A model generated the notes under the pieces. It saw only the letters and a program-made list of their open reading frames with translations, searched no databases and was not told the DNA's origin. A stretch of DNA of 64,000 nt, from positions 333,501 to 397,500 of the forward strand of contig NZ_JACVAK010000003.1 of the NCBI RefSeq assembly GCF_014851805.1, written 5' to 3'. The DNA comes from Pseudoxanthomonas sp. PXM02. Its GTDB lineage: Bacteria; Pseudomonadota; Gammaproteobacteria; Xanthomonadales; Xanthomonadaceae. A program made the translations under genes and the position numbers. Below, one piece after another: positions 9,055 to 17,789 of this stretch; position 1 is the stretch's first letter; every line of letters starts with the position of its first letter.

Positions 9055-9633
9055 TCAGGGTGCCGCGAGCGGCTTGGGCGACGCCGTGCCCGTGCCGATC
9101 TGCGCGGTCAGGGCGTCGTTCTTGAAGAAGGTATACGACAGGGTGATCGTCTTCACTTCCGGCGGCAGGTCCTGGTCCACGATGAAGCGGACCGGCATGT
9201 CGCGGCTTTCGCCGGCCTGCAGGGTCTGGGCGGTGAAGCAGAAGCACTCGGTCTTGGTGAAGTAGCCCGACGCGCGCGCCGGCGCGACCGACGGCACCGC
9301 GCTGCCGACGACGGCGCGCTCGCTTTCGTTGCGGGCGAAATACTTGGCTTCGTACAGCTCGCCGGGTACGACCTGCATGGTCAGCTGCTCTGGATGGAAG
9401 GCCCACGGCAGCTTGGAGTTCACGCCGCCGTCGAACTGCACCGTGACGGTGCGCTTGGCCTTGGCCGCGGCGGCCGCCGCGACCTGGCCCGGACCCTGCT
9501 CCAGGCGAATGCCGAACACCTTCTCGCACGCGATGCGGTACAGCGGCACCAGCGAGAACGTCAGCACGAACACGGCCAGCGCCACGCCTACCAGCTTGAA
9601 CAGCCCCGCCGAGTTGGACTTGGCAGCCGTCAT
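9055..9633 (-). CDS. ctaG: Cytochrome c oxidase assembly protein CtaG/Cox11
   Basis: A 192-residue protein with one N-terminal helix (GLFKLVGVALAVFVLTFSLVPLYRIACEKVFGI) and a periplasmic Ig-like copper-binding domain. The copper motif is YFTKTECFCFTAQTL, the classic C-F-C of Cox11. The family delivers copper to CuB of subunit I. The ATG at MTAAKSNS overlaps the stop of the upstream 44-residue gene as ATGA, which fixes the start well. Confidence 0.95.
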   Translation of the reverse strand: MTAAKSNSAGLFKLVGVALAVFVLTFSLVPLYRIACEKVFGIRLEQGPGQVAAAAAAKAKRTVTVQFDGGVNSKLPWAFHPEQLTMQVVPGELYEAKYFARNESERAVVGSAVPSVAPARASGYFTKTECFCFTAQTLQAGESRDMPVRFIVDQDLPPEVKTITLSYTFFKNDALTAQIGTGTASPKPLAAP

Positions 9634-9764
9634 GCGCTGAGCACCGCGCGGCCGATGAAGGCGACGAAGATCGCGAACGCGATGCCCCCGATCACCCACG
9701 CGGTCCGCAGCACCGCCTTGCGGCGGCGTGCGAGTTCTTCGGGGGTCAGCGCGGGGGCATTCAT
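9630..9764 (-). CDS. Small single-helix cytochrome oxidase-associated protein
   Basis: A 44-residue open frame beginning MNAPALTPEELARRRKAVLR and continuing with one membrane helix (TAWVIGGIAFAIFVAFIGRAVL) before the stop. It lies between ctaD and ctaG, and its TGA overlaps the ATG of ctaG (ATGA). Small proteins of this shape (an acidic/basic head EELARRRK and one helix) sit at this position in many proteobacterial ctaD-ctaG operons and are called cytochrome oxidase small assembly proteins. Position, overlap and hydrophobicity support a real gene. Confidence 0.8.
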   Translation of the reverse strand: MNAPALTPEELARRRKAVLRTAWVIGGIAFAIFVAFIGRAVLSA

Positions 9765-9785
9765 GGCACTAGACGCTCGTCAGGC

Positions 9786-11417
9786 TCAGTGCGTCACGTC
9801 GCCGTGCGCCAGGTCGCCGTCCTTGATGACCGGCGGCGTGGTGAAGGTGTGGTGCGGCGCCGGCGACGGCACGGTCCACTCCAGACCCTTGGCGTGTTCC
9901 CAGGCGCGCGCTTCGGCCTTCTTGCCGTTGCGCAGCGAGGACCACAGGATCGCGGCCATGATGAACGGCGTGGCGAACATGCCGAACGCGCCGATCGAGC
10001 TGATGAAGTTCCAGTCCGCGAACACCGGGTTGTAGTCCGGGATGCGGCGCGGCATGCCGGCCAGGCCCAGGAAGTGCTGCGGGAAGAACAGCAGGTTGAC
10101 GAACACGATCGTCCACCAGAAATGGAACTTGCCCCAGAACTCGCTGTACATGCGGCCGGTCCACTTCGGCCACCAGTAGTAGGTCGCGGCGATGATGGAG
10201 AACAGCGCGCCGGTCACCAGCACGTAATGGAAGTGCGCCACCACGAAGTAGGTGTCGTGGTACTGGAAGTCCGCCGGCACGATGGCCAGCATCAGGCCGG
10301 AGAAGCCGCCGATGGTGAACAGGATGACGAAGCCCACGGCCCACAGCATCGGCGTCTCGAAGGACAGCGAGCCCTTCCACATCGTGCTGACCCAGTTGAA
10401 CACCTTCACGCCGGTCGGGATCGCGATCAGCATGGTGGCGAACATGAAGTAGATCTCGCCGCCCAGCGGCATGCCCACCGTGAACATGTGGTGCGCCCAC
10501 ACGATGAACGACAGGAACGCGATCGAGGCGGTCGCGTACACCATGGCCTGGTAGCCGAACAGCGGCTTGCGGCTGAAGGTCGGGATGATTTCCGACACCA
10601 CGCCGAACGCCGGCAGGATCATGATGTAGACCTCGGGGTGACCGAAGAACCAGAAGATGTGCTGGTACATCACCGGGTCGCCGCCACCGGCCGCATTGAA
10701 GAAGCTGGTGCCGAAGAACTTGTCGGTCAGCAGCATCGTCACCGCACCGGCGAGCACCGGCATCACCGCGATCAGCAGGAACGCGGTGATCAGCCAGGTC
10801 CAGCAGAAGATCGGCATCTTCAGCAGGTCGATGCCCGGCGCGCGCATGTTCAGCACGGTCGCGATGATGTTGATGGCGCCCATGATCGAGCTGACGCCCA
10901 TCATGTGGATCGCGAAGATGGTGAACGCGACGTTGTAGCCGCCCTGCAGCGACAGCGGCGGGTACAGCGTCCAGCCACCGGCGGGCGCGCCGCCCGGCAG
11001 GAACAGCGACATCAGCAGCAGGGTGAAGGCGAACGGCATGATCCAGAAGGACCAGTTGTTCATGCGCGGCAGCGCCATGTCCGGCGCGCCGACCTGCAGC
11101 GGGATCATCCAGTTGGCCAGGCCGACGAACGCCGGCATCACGCCACCGAAGATCATGACCAGCGCATGCACCGTGGTCATCTGGTTGAAGAACTCGGGGC
11201 TGACCAACTGCAGGCCCGGCACCATCAGCTCGGCACGGATGATCACCGACATGCCCGCGCCGATGATGAACATGATGAAGCTGAAGATCAGGTAGAGGGT
11301 ACCGATGTCCTTGTGGTTCGTGGAGAAGAACCACCGGTCGATGAAGCCCTGCTGGTGACCGTGATGATCGTCGTGCCCATCGTGATGAGAATCGTGGGCG
11401 ACGTTGGAGTTGGCCAT
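9786..11417 (-). CDS. ctaD: Cytochrome c oxidase subunit I
   Basis: A 543-residue, twelve-helix catalytic subunit holding haem a and the haem a3-CuB centre. Visible hallmarks are WFFSTNHKDIGTLYLIFS, the haem a ligand in TTVHALVMIFGGVMPA, the K/D-channel and CuB region FGHPEVYIMILPAFGVVS, WAHHMFTVGMP (CuB histidines), and HDTYFVVAHFHYVLVTGA (haem a and a3 ligands). The N-terminus carries an unusual His/Asp-rich stretch (HDSHHDGHDDHHGHQQ) before the conserved core, which could bind metal. It follows ctaC after 35 bp. Confidence 0.98.
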   Translation of the reverse strand: MANSNVAHDSHHDGHDDHHGHQQGFIDRWFFSTNHKDIGTLYLIFSFIMFIIGAGMSVIIRAELMVPGLQLVSPEFFNQMTTVHALVMIFGGVMPAFVGLANWMIPLQVGAPDMALPRMNNWSFWIMPFAFTLLLMSLFLPGGAPAGGWTLYPPLSLQGGYNVAFTIFAIHMMGVSSIMGAINIIATVLNMRAPGIDLLKMPIFCWTWLITAFLLIAVMPVLAGAVTMLLTDKFFGTSFFNAAGGGDPVMYQHIFWFFGHPEVYIMILPAFGVVSEIIPTFSRKPLFGYQAMVYATASIAFLSFIVWAHHMFTVGMPLGGEIYFMFATMLIAIPTGVKVFNWVSTMWKGSLSFETPMLWAVGFVILFTIGGFSGLMLAIVPADFQYHDTYFVVAHFHYVLVTGALFSIIAATYYWWPKWTGRMYSEFWGKFHFWWTIVFVNLLFFPQHFLGLAGMPRRIPDYNPVFADWNFISSIGAFGMFATPFIMAAILWSSLRNGKKAEARAWEHAKGLEWTVPSPAPHHTFTTPPVIKDGDLAHGDVTH

Positions 11418-11452
11418 GTGCTTACTCTCTTGAAGCTAAATCGGACGATCGA

Positions 11453-12391
11453 TCAGCCCTGCGCCGACGGCGCGGGGGTCTCGGCGGTGGAGGCGGCATC
11501 GGCGGCCGGTGCGGCTTCAGCAGGCGCGGCTTCCGGAACCGATGCAGCCGGTGCCGGTGCGGCGGCCGGAGCCGGCTTCTTCGACGCCAGCCACTGGTCG
11601 AACTCGGCCTTCGGCACCGCCTTCACGACGATCGGCATGAAACCGTGGTCCTTGCCGCACAGCTCGGCGCACTGGCCACGGTAGATGCCCGGCTCCTTGA
11701 TGTCGGTCCAGGCCTCGTTGACGATGCCCGGGATCGCGTCCTGCTTCCAGCCCAGTGCCGGCACCCACCACGCGTGGATGACGTCGTCGGCGGTGATCAC
11801 GAAGCGGATCTTGGTATTGGTCGGCAGCACCAGCTGGTTGTCGACATCCAGCAGGTAGTGCGGGTGCGCCTTGATCTCTTCCTGCGTGGCCTTCTTGTTC
11901 TGGCGCAGGCGGTCGGACTCGCGGTCCAGGCGGCTGGTGAAGGACACGTCCTCACCCAGGTACTCGTACTTCCACATCCACTGGTAGCCGGTGACCTTGA
12001 CGGTCATCTCGGCATCGCGGGTGTCGTACATGGCGATCAGCTTGGCGGTGGCCGGCCAGGCCATGACCACCAGGATCAGCACCGGGATGACGGTCCAGAT
12101 GATCTCGGCCGTGGTGTTGTGGCTGAACTGCGCGGCCACGGCACCCTTGGAGTGGCGGAACTTGAACATCGCGTAGCCCATCGCGCCGAACACGATGACG
12201 CCGATCACGATGCAGACCCACAGCGCGATCATGTGCGCGTCGTAGGCATGCTGCGAGGACGCGGTGACGCCCTTGCCCATGTTCAGCTGCCACCGGTGCG
12301 GGTCAGCCGACTGCGCCCAGGCCAGCGCCGGCATTGCCAGCAGCGTGCACGCCATCGCCAACCGCTTCCACATCCCATTCACTTGCGTCAT
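11453..12391 (-). CDS. ctaC: Cytochrome c oxidase subunit II
   Basis: A 312-residue subunit that receives electrons from cytochrome c through the binuclear CuA site. It has a signal peptide (LAMACTLLAMPALAWAQ), two membrane helices (IALWVCIVIGVIVFGAMGYAMF and IIWTVIPVLILVVMAWPATA), and a C-terminal cupredoxin domain. CuA ligands are seen in DVIHAWWVPALG and CAELCGKDHGFM. The last 45 residues are a low-complexity Ala/Pro tail (PAPAAAPAPAASVPEAAPAE) with no haem-binding CXXCH, so no cytochrome domain is fused. It starts 18 bp after the DUF2244 gene. Confidence 0.97.
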   Translation of the reverse strand: MTQVNGMWKRLAMACTLLAMPALAWAQSADPHRWQLNMGKGVTASSQHAYDAHMIALWVCIVIGVIVFGAMGYAMFKFRHSKGAVAAQFSHNTTAEIIWTVIPVLILVVMAWPATAKLIAMYDTRDAEMTVKVTGYQWMWKYEYLGEDVSFTSRLDRESDRLRQNKKATQEEIKAHPHYLLDVDNQLVLPTNTKIRFVITADDVIHAWWVPALGWKQDAIPGIVNEAWTDIKEPGIYRGQCAELCGKDHGFMPIVVKAVPKAEFDQWLASKKPAPAAAPAPAASVPEAAPAEAAPAADAASTAETPAPSAQG

Positions 12392-12409
12392 TGCCTAGAC
12401 CCCAATGCG

Positions 12410-12886
12410 TCATCGGTTGCGGCCGCTCGCGGCCGCCAGTAAATCCTGCAAGGTGCCCGCCAGCTCCCGTCGCTCGGCCGGTCCCAGGAAGTCGCCCACC
12501 CGGACCTGCCTGCCGCTGGATGCCAGCGAAATCCTTTCGCCTCCCCGCTCGATGCCCAGGCGGACCCAGTACGGGTGCGCATGGAACACCAACCCTCCGC
12601 TGGAGGTGGTCACCTCCACCGCGTCAGGTCCGATGCGGATCTCCTCGCCCCGGTCGCCACTGCGCCACGACGCTCGCAGCGCCGCGGCCACGATGGCCGA
12701 ATGGAGCAACGCAAAGGCCGGCGCGAAGGCATTGCCTCCCCACCAGCCCAGCACGGCGACGACCCACATCGCACCCGACAATGCCGCGAACAACAGCACG
12801 AACTGGCGGCGCGTCAGCGCCCGCGGCGGCCGCAGGCGGAGCTGCGCGCCGTGTCCGTCGCACGATGACGGCACCACTTCGATCAT
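12410..12886 (-). CDS. DUF2244 domain membrane protein
   Basis: A 158-residue protein with two central helices (FVLLFAALSGAMWVVAVLGWW and FAPAFALLHSAIVAAALRASW) and a C-terminal PH-like stretch (RIGPDAVEVTTSSGGLVFHAHPYWVRLGI). This is the DUF2244 pattern, a family of unknown function found just upstream of subunit II of aa3 oxidases. The start MIEVVPSSCDGHGAQ was chosen from the family N-terminus. It is the first gene of the oxidase operon, so a promoter should lie between 12887 and 13149; no convincing -35/-10 pair was recognised. Confidence 0.8.
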   Translation of the reverse strand: MIEVVPSSCDGHGAQLRLRPPRALTRRQFVLLFAALSGAMWVVAVLGWWGGNAFAPAFALLHSAIVAAALRASWRSGDRGEEIRIGPDAVEVTTSSGGLVFHAHPYWVRLGIERGGERISLASSGRQVRVGDFLGPAERRELAGTLQDLLAAASGRNR

Positions 12887-13149
12887 GTCGTCCGCCACAC
12901 GATCCGGGCTGCGGAAAACCGCTGAATGGTAGCTCCCGAGCACAGGGGGCGGCAAGTTGCATTGATCGAGGACAAGGCGCGCAGGCCCGTGGAACGGACC
13001 GCGCAGCGGGATCATGGACGCATTCCGCGACCCCGGTCACCGCTCGGCCGGCGCGCACGCGGGAGGCGCCTCAAGCCGGCACGGCGGGCATATCCGGGCT
13101 GCCCGCGCGGCCCTAAACTAATGGACTGCCTTTGGACTGCCCTGCCGTC

Positions 13150-16100
13150 ATGTCGACCCCTTCGCCCGTCCCGTCGCCTGCCGCTCCGCCGGCCGGCGCC
13201 ATCGTGTCCCCCGAACTCCCCGCCGCGCCGCCAGCCCTGCGGGCCGCCATCACGGCCGCCTGGCTGCGTGACGAGACCGAGCACGTCCGTGAGCTGCTGG
13301 AGCAGGCCCGCCTGCCCGCCGACGAGCAGATCCAGGCGCAGAAGCTGGCCATGGACCTGGTGAAGCGGGTCCGCGCCCGCGCCCAGGACCAGGGCGCCAT
13401 CGAGGCCTTCATGCGCCAGTACGACCTGGGCAGCGAGGAAGGCGTCCTGCTGATGTGCGTGGCCGAAGCCCTGCTGCGCATCCCGGACCAGGAAACCGCC
13501 GACAAGCTGATCCGCGACAAGCTGGGCGACGCCGACTGGGAGAAGCACCTGGGCCAGAGCGACTCGGTGCTGGTCAACGCCTCCACCTGGGGCCTGATGC
13601 TGACCGGCAAGCTGGTCAACCTGAACGACCTGACCCGCGCCGACGTGCCCGGCGCCTTCAAGCGCCTGGTCGGCCGCGTGGGCGAGCCGGTCATCCGCCT
13701 GGCCGTGCGCCAGGCCATGCGCATCATGGGCCACCAGTTCGTCATGGGCCGGACCATCGACGAGGCGCTGTCCCGCAGCCGCAAGGGCGACAACGCCGAG
13801 TACCGCTACTCGTTCGACATGCTGGGCGAGGGCGCGCTGACCACCAAGGACGCTGCCCGCTATCTGGAAGCCTATCGCCAGGCGATCCATGCGATCGGCC
13901 GCACCGGTCCGTTCTCGGACGTGTTTGCCGCGCCCAGCATCTCGATCAAGCTGTCCGCTCTGCACCCGCGCTACGAGCACGCCAAGCGTGCACGCGTGAT
14001 GCGCGAACTGGCGCCGGCGATCCTTGAACTGGCGCAGCTGGCCAAGTCCTACGGCATCGGCTTCACCATCGATGCCGAAGAGGCCGATCGCCTGGAGCTG
14101 TCGCTGGACCTGATCGAAGCCACCTTCTCCGACGCCTCGCTCGATGGCTGGGAAGGCTACGGCCTGGCCGTGCAGGCCTACCAGAAGCGCACGCCTTACG
14201 TGATCGACTTCCTCGCCGACCTCGCCCGCCGCGTCGGCCGCCGCATGCCGGTGCGCCTGGTGAAGGGCGCCTACTGGGATGCCGAGATCAAGCGCGCGCA
14301 GATCGACGGCCATCCGGGCTACCCGGTCTTCACCCGCAAGCCCAATACCGACGTCTCGTACCTCGCCAACGCGCGCCGCATGCTCGACCAGGGCGACGCG
14401 CTGTATCCGATGTTCGCCACCCACAACGCGCAGACCATCGCCGCGATCCGCTTCATCGCCGCCGGCCGCCCGTACGAGCACCAGAAGCTGCACGGCATGG
14501 GCGACGACCTGTATGCCGAAGTGGTGCCCAAGCATCGCCTCGACACGCCGTGCCGCGTGTACGCGCCGGTCGGCTCGCACGAGGACCTGCTGCCCTACCT
14601 GGTCCGCCGCCTGCTCGAGAACGGCGCCAACAGCAGCTTCGTCAACCGCATCACCGACGAGAACGTCGCCATCGAGGACCTGGTGCGCGACCCGGTGCAG
14701 ACGGTGTCCGAATTCGAGTCCATCCCGCACCCGCGCATCCCGCTGCCGGTCGATCTTTTCCGGAGCCAGCCGGCTCCCATCGCCTCTTCTGACAGGAACA
14801 ACTCCATGGGCGCCAACCTCGCCAACGACAACGACCTGCGCGCCCTGGCCGAGCGCATCAACGCGGCCGTGAAGCCGTGGCGTGCCGCACCGCTGGTGCC
14901 GGGCGCGGTCGTGTCCAGTGCGGCGCTACCGGTGACCAACCCCGCCGACCGTCGCCAGACCGTCGGCGAATGGCAGCCGGCCGACAGCGGCACCGTCGAA
15001 AAGGCGCTGGCCAATGCCGTCGCCGCGCAGCCGGCGTGGGACCGCACGCCGGCCGCCAGCCGCGCCGCGATCCTCGAGCACGCCGCCAATCTGCTGGAGC
15101 AGCGCCTGCCCGACTACATCGCGCTGTGCGTGAAGGAAGCCGGCAAGACCATCCCCGACGGCGTCGCCGAAGTGCGCGAGGCCGTCGACTTCCTGCGCTA
15201 CTACGGCGCGCAGGCGCGCACGCAGTTCGGCGCACCGGAACACCTGCCCGGCCCGACCGGCGAATCCAACCAGTTGCAGCTGCAGGGCCGTGGCGTGTTC
15301 GTCTGCATCAGCCCGTGGAACTTCCCGCTGGCGATCTTCCTGGGCCAGGTCAGCGCCGCGCTCGCCGCCGGCAACAGCGTGATCGCCAAGCCCGCCGAGC
15401 AGACCAACCTGATCGGCCATGCCGCGGTGAAGCTGCTGCACGAAGCCGGCATCCCCGAGGCCGTACTGCAGTTCCTGCCCGGCGACGGCGCCACCGTCGG
15501 CGCTGCGCTGACGAAGGATCCGCGCGTGGCGGGCGTGGCCTTCACCGGCTCCACCGAGACCGCACGCGCGATCAACCGCGCGCTGGCCGGCCGCGACGCC
15601 GGCCCGATCGCCACGCTGATCGCCGAGACCGGCGGACAGAACGCCTTCATCGCCGATTCCTCCGCGCTGCCGGAGCAGCTGGTGAAGGACGCGATGGGTT
15701 CGGCCTTCACTTCCGCCGGCCAGCGCTGCTCGGCCGCGCGCGTGCTGTTCGTGCAGGACGACATCGCCGACAAAGTGATGACGATGCTGGCCGGTGCGAT
15801 GGACGAACTGAAGATCGGCGACCCGGGCCTGCTGTCGACCGATGTCGGCCCGGTGATCGACGCCGACGCGCTGAAGATCCTCGACGACCACGCCGGTCGC
15901 ATGGCGAAGGAAGCGCGCCTGATCAAGCAGGCGAATGCGGGCGACGAGACGGCGCACGGCACGTTCTTCGCGCCGCGCGCTTGGGAACTGAAGTCGCTGG
16001 ACCAGCTGCACAAGGAGATCTTCGGACCGGCCCTGCACGTGGTGCGCTGGAAAGCCGATCAGCTGGATGCGGTGATCGACCAGATCAACGCCACCGGCTA

Positions 16101-16365
16101 CGGCCTGACGCTGGGCGTGCATTCGCGCATCGACGAGACCATCGACCGCATCGCCGCGCGGGTGAAGGTCGGCAACGTCTACGTCAACCGCAACCAGATC
16201 GGCGCGGTGGTCGGTGTGCAGCCGTTCGGTGGCCAGGGCCTGTCCGGCACCGGCCCCAAGGCCGGCGGCCCGCACTACCTGCCGCGCTTCGCCACCGAGA
16301 AGACGGTGACGGTCAACACCACGGCCGCAGGCGGCAATGCATCGCTGCTGACGCTGGGCGAGTAA
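13150..16365 (+). CDS. putA: Bifunctional proline dehydrogenase / L-glutamate gamma-semialdehyde dehydrogenase PutA
   Basis: A 1071-residue enzyme that converts proline to glutamate in two steps. The proline dehydrogenase barrel spans about residues 150-500 (SIKLSALHPRYEHAK, GFTIDAEEADRLELSLDLIE, RLVKGAYWDAEIKRAQ, ATHNAQTIAA, EHQKLHGMGDDLY). The aldehyde dehydrogenase domain follows at about 570-1040 (ISPWNFPLAIFLGQ, GVAFTGSTETARAIN, LIAETGGQNAFI, SAGQRCSAARVLFVQ with the catalytic Cys). The N-terminus lacks an obvious ribbon-helix-helix, and the protein is shorter than the roughly 1300 residues of autoregulatory PutA, so it is probably an enzyme-only PutA. The ATG at 13150 is preferred to a TTG six codons earlier. 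Confidence 0.95.
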   Translation: MSTPSPVPSPAAPPAGAIVSPELPAAPPALRAAITAAWLRDETEHVRELLEQARLPADEQIQAQKLAMDLVKRVRARAQDQGAIEAFMRQYDLGSEEGVLLMCVAEALLRIPDQETADKLIRDKLGDADWEKHLGQSDSVLVNASTWGLMLTGKLVNLNDLTRADVPGAFKRLVGRVGEPVIRLAVRQAMRIMGHQFVMGRTIDEALSRSRKGDNAEYRYSFDMLGEGALTTKDAARYLEAYRQAIHAIGRTGPFSDVFAAPSISIKLSALHPRYEHAKRARVMRELAPAILELAQLAKSYGIGFTIDAEEADRLELSLDLIEATFSDASLDGWEGYGLAVQAYQKRTPYVIDFLADLARRVGRRMPVRLVKGAYWDAEIKRAQIDGHPGYPVFTRKPNTDVSYLANARRMLDQGDALYPMFATHNAQTIAAIRFIAAGRPYEHQKLHGMGDDLYAEVVPKHRLDTPCRVYAPVGSHEDLLPYLVRRLLENGANSSFVNRITDENVAIEDLVRDPVQTVSEFESIPHPRIPLPVDLFRSQPAPIASSDRNNSMGANLANDNDLRALAERINAAVKPWRAAPLVPGAVVSSAALPVTNPADRRQTVGEWQPADSGTVEKALANAVAAQPAWDRTPAASRAAILEHAANLLEQRLPDYIALCVKEAGKTIPDGVAEVREAVDFLRYYGAQARTQFGAPEHLPGPTGESNQLQLQGRGVFVCISPWNFPLAIFLGQVSAALAAGNSVIAKPAEQTNLIGHAAVKLLHEAGIPEAVLQFLPGDGATVGAALTKDPRVAGVAFTGSTETARAINRALAGRDAGPIATLIAETGGQNAFIADSSALPEQLVKDAMGSAFTSAGQRCSAARVLFVQDDIADKVMTMLAGAMDELKIGDPGLLSTDVGPVIDADALKILDDHAGRMAKEARLIKQANAGDETAHGTFFAPRAWELKSLDQLHKEIFGPALHVVRWKADQLDAVIDQINATGYGLTLGVHSRIDETIDRIAARVKVGNVYVNRNQIGAVVGVQPFGGQGLSGTGPKAGGPHYLPRFATEKTVTVNTTAAGGNASLLTLGE

Positions 16366-16405
16366 GCCCGAGGTCGCACTGGCCTTGCATTGATAGACAG
16401 GCAGA

Positions 16406-16432
16406 AGCCCCGCTCCGGCGGGGCTTTTTCTT
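16406..16432 (+). terminator. Rho-independent terminator of putA
   Basis: The stem AGCCCCGC / GCGGGGCT with loop TCCG is followed by TTTTTCTT, 40 bp after the putA stop codon. Confidence 0.9.
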
Positions 16433-16615
16433 GGGGCACGGTCCACGGCACCCGTGGGTGCTGCAGCGCGCGACGATGCTGCGATTCCGTGGTATGCGTC
16501 GCTGAACTCCGGCCGCATGTGCGTGAGCATCGGCACGGTGCCGCTGCCGGATTGCGCCGTATCCTGCGTTCTGGCACTGACAGGAAGTTCTACGCCAGCA
16601 AGGCTCCCGCAACGC

Positions 16616-17776
16616 ATGACGACCGATTTCTACAACCTGCTGCTCAGCGATTGCGCCCTCGCCGCCGTGCTGCTGGCGCTGTTCTTCTACGTGGGCAAGG
16701 TTTCGCGTGGCGTGCGCGGCATCACCACCTGGGGCGTGGCGCATTTCCTCTACTCGCTCGGCGCCGCGATGCTGGACGGCACCGCGCAGACGCTGGAGCG
16801 CGCCGGCAACGAAGCGCTCGCCGACGGCATCGCCGGCGCGGGTGGCCTGCTTGCGTGCGCCGGACTGGTCGGACTGGCCTGGTCGATCATCCAGTTCGTG
16901 CAGCAGCGTCCGCTGGCGCTGTGGGAGCGCGCACTACTGCCGGTGTGCCTGGGCTTCTCGCTGCTCGGTGTGGCCATGGGCGGCGGCGTGGACGCGCAGG
17001 GCGCGGCGATGAGCGCCACCGAAGTGATCGTGCTGCTGGTGATGCTGTGGCATCTGTTCGCCCTGCGGAATGCCCCCGACCACGTGCCCGCGCGCCTGAT
17101 GATGGTGGGCTGCGTGGTGCTGCTGTGGCTGTATGGCGGCGACCTGCTGGCGGCGTTGACCGGCCGCTACGGCCCCAATCCCATGTGGGTGAACCTGGAT
17201 CTGTCGATCTGGTTCATGCTCAATTTCTGCATGCTGATGCTGGCCAGCTTCCGCGCCGCGGAACCGCTGCGTCGCAGCGCGTTGTTCGATCCGCTGACCG
17301 GCGCGTTGAACCGGCGCGGACTGGACTACGAACTGCAGTCGCATGGCACGCGGTCCACGGCGGAACACGGCGTGGCCGTGATCGTGCTGGACCTGGACCA
17401 CTTCAAGGCCGTCAACGACGACCACGGCCACGAGACCGGCGACGTAGTGCTGAGGCGCTTCTCCGACGTGGTGCGGGGCTGCATCCGCAGCGAGGACGTG
17501 TTCGCACGCCTGGGCGGCGAGGAGTTCATGCTGGTGCTGCGTGACACGCAGGCCGACACCGCGCATGCGCTGGCCGAACGCATCCGCCAGCAGGTGATGG
17601 CACTGGAGTTCGCACCTGCCGGCGGCAGCATTCGCGTCACCGTGAGCCTGGGTATCTCGTTCACCGCCGATCGCCACGCGCCCTACGACACGCTGATCCG
17701 GCTCGCCGACGAGGCGCTGTACGAGGCCAAGCACAAGGGCCGCAACCGGATCGAGGTACGCTGGCACCCCGCCTGA
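16616..17776 (+). CDS. Membrane diguanylate cyclase (GGDEF)
   Basis: A 386-residue protein with about seven N-terminal helices (residues 1-210, an MHYT/7TM-like sensor without a recognised name) and a C-terminal GGDEF domain. The active-site loop is FARLGGEEFMLVLR, an active-type GGEEF. An RSED sequence sits exactly five residues before it, matching the RxxD product-inhibition site. It should make c-di-GMP from two GTP. The ATG at MTTDFYNLL was chosen because the long upstream extension is hydrophilic and overlaps the post-putA leader. The input signal is not evident. Confidence 0.9.
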   Translation: MTTDFYNLLLSDCALAAVLLALFFYVGKVSRGVRGITTWGVAHFLYSLGAAMLDGTAQTLERAGNEALADGIAGAGGLLACAGLVGLAWSIIQFVQQRPLALWERALLPVCLGFSLLGVAMGGGVDAQGAAMSATEVIVLLVMLWHLFALRNAPDHVPARLMMVGCVVLLWLYGGDLLAALTGRYGPNPMWVNLDLSIWFMLNFCMLMLASFRAAEPLRRSALFDPLTGALNRRGLDYELQSHGTRSTAEHGVAVIVLDLDHFKAVNDDHGHETGDVVLRRFSDVVRGCIRSEDVFARLGGEEFMLVLRDTQADTAHALAERIRQQVMALEFAPAGGSIRVTVSLGISFTADRHAPYDTLIRLADEALYEAKHKGRNRIEVRWHPA

Positions 17777-17789
17777 TCCCGAGATCGCC

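Noticed and set aside
9789-11684. 631-residue plus-strand frame opposite ctaD
   Set aside because: The composition (Asp/His/Arg-rich) is that of an antisense frame of a membrane protein; no ribosome-binding site or domain.
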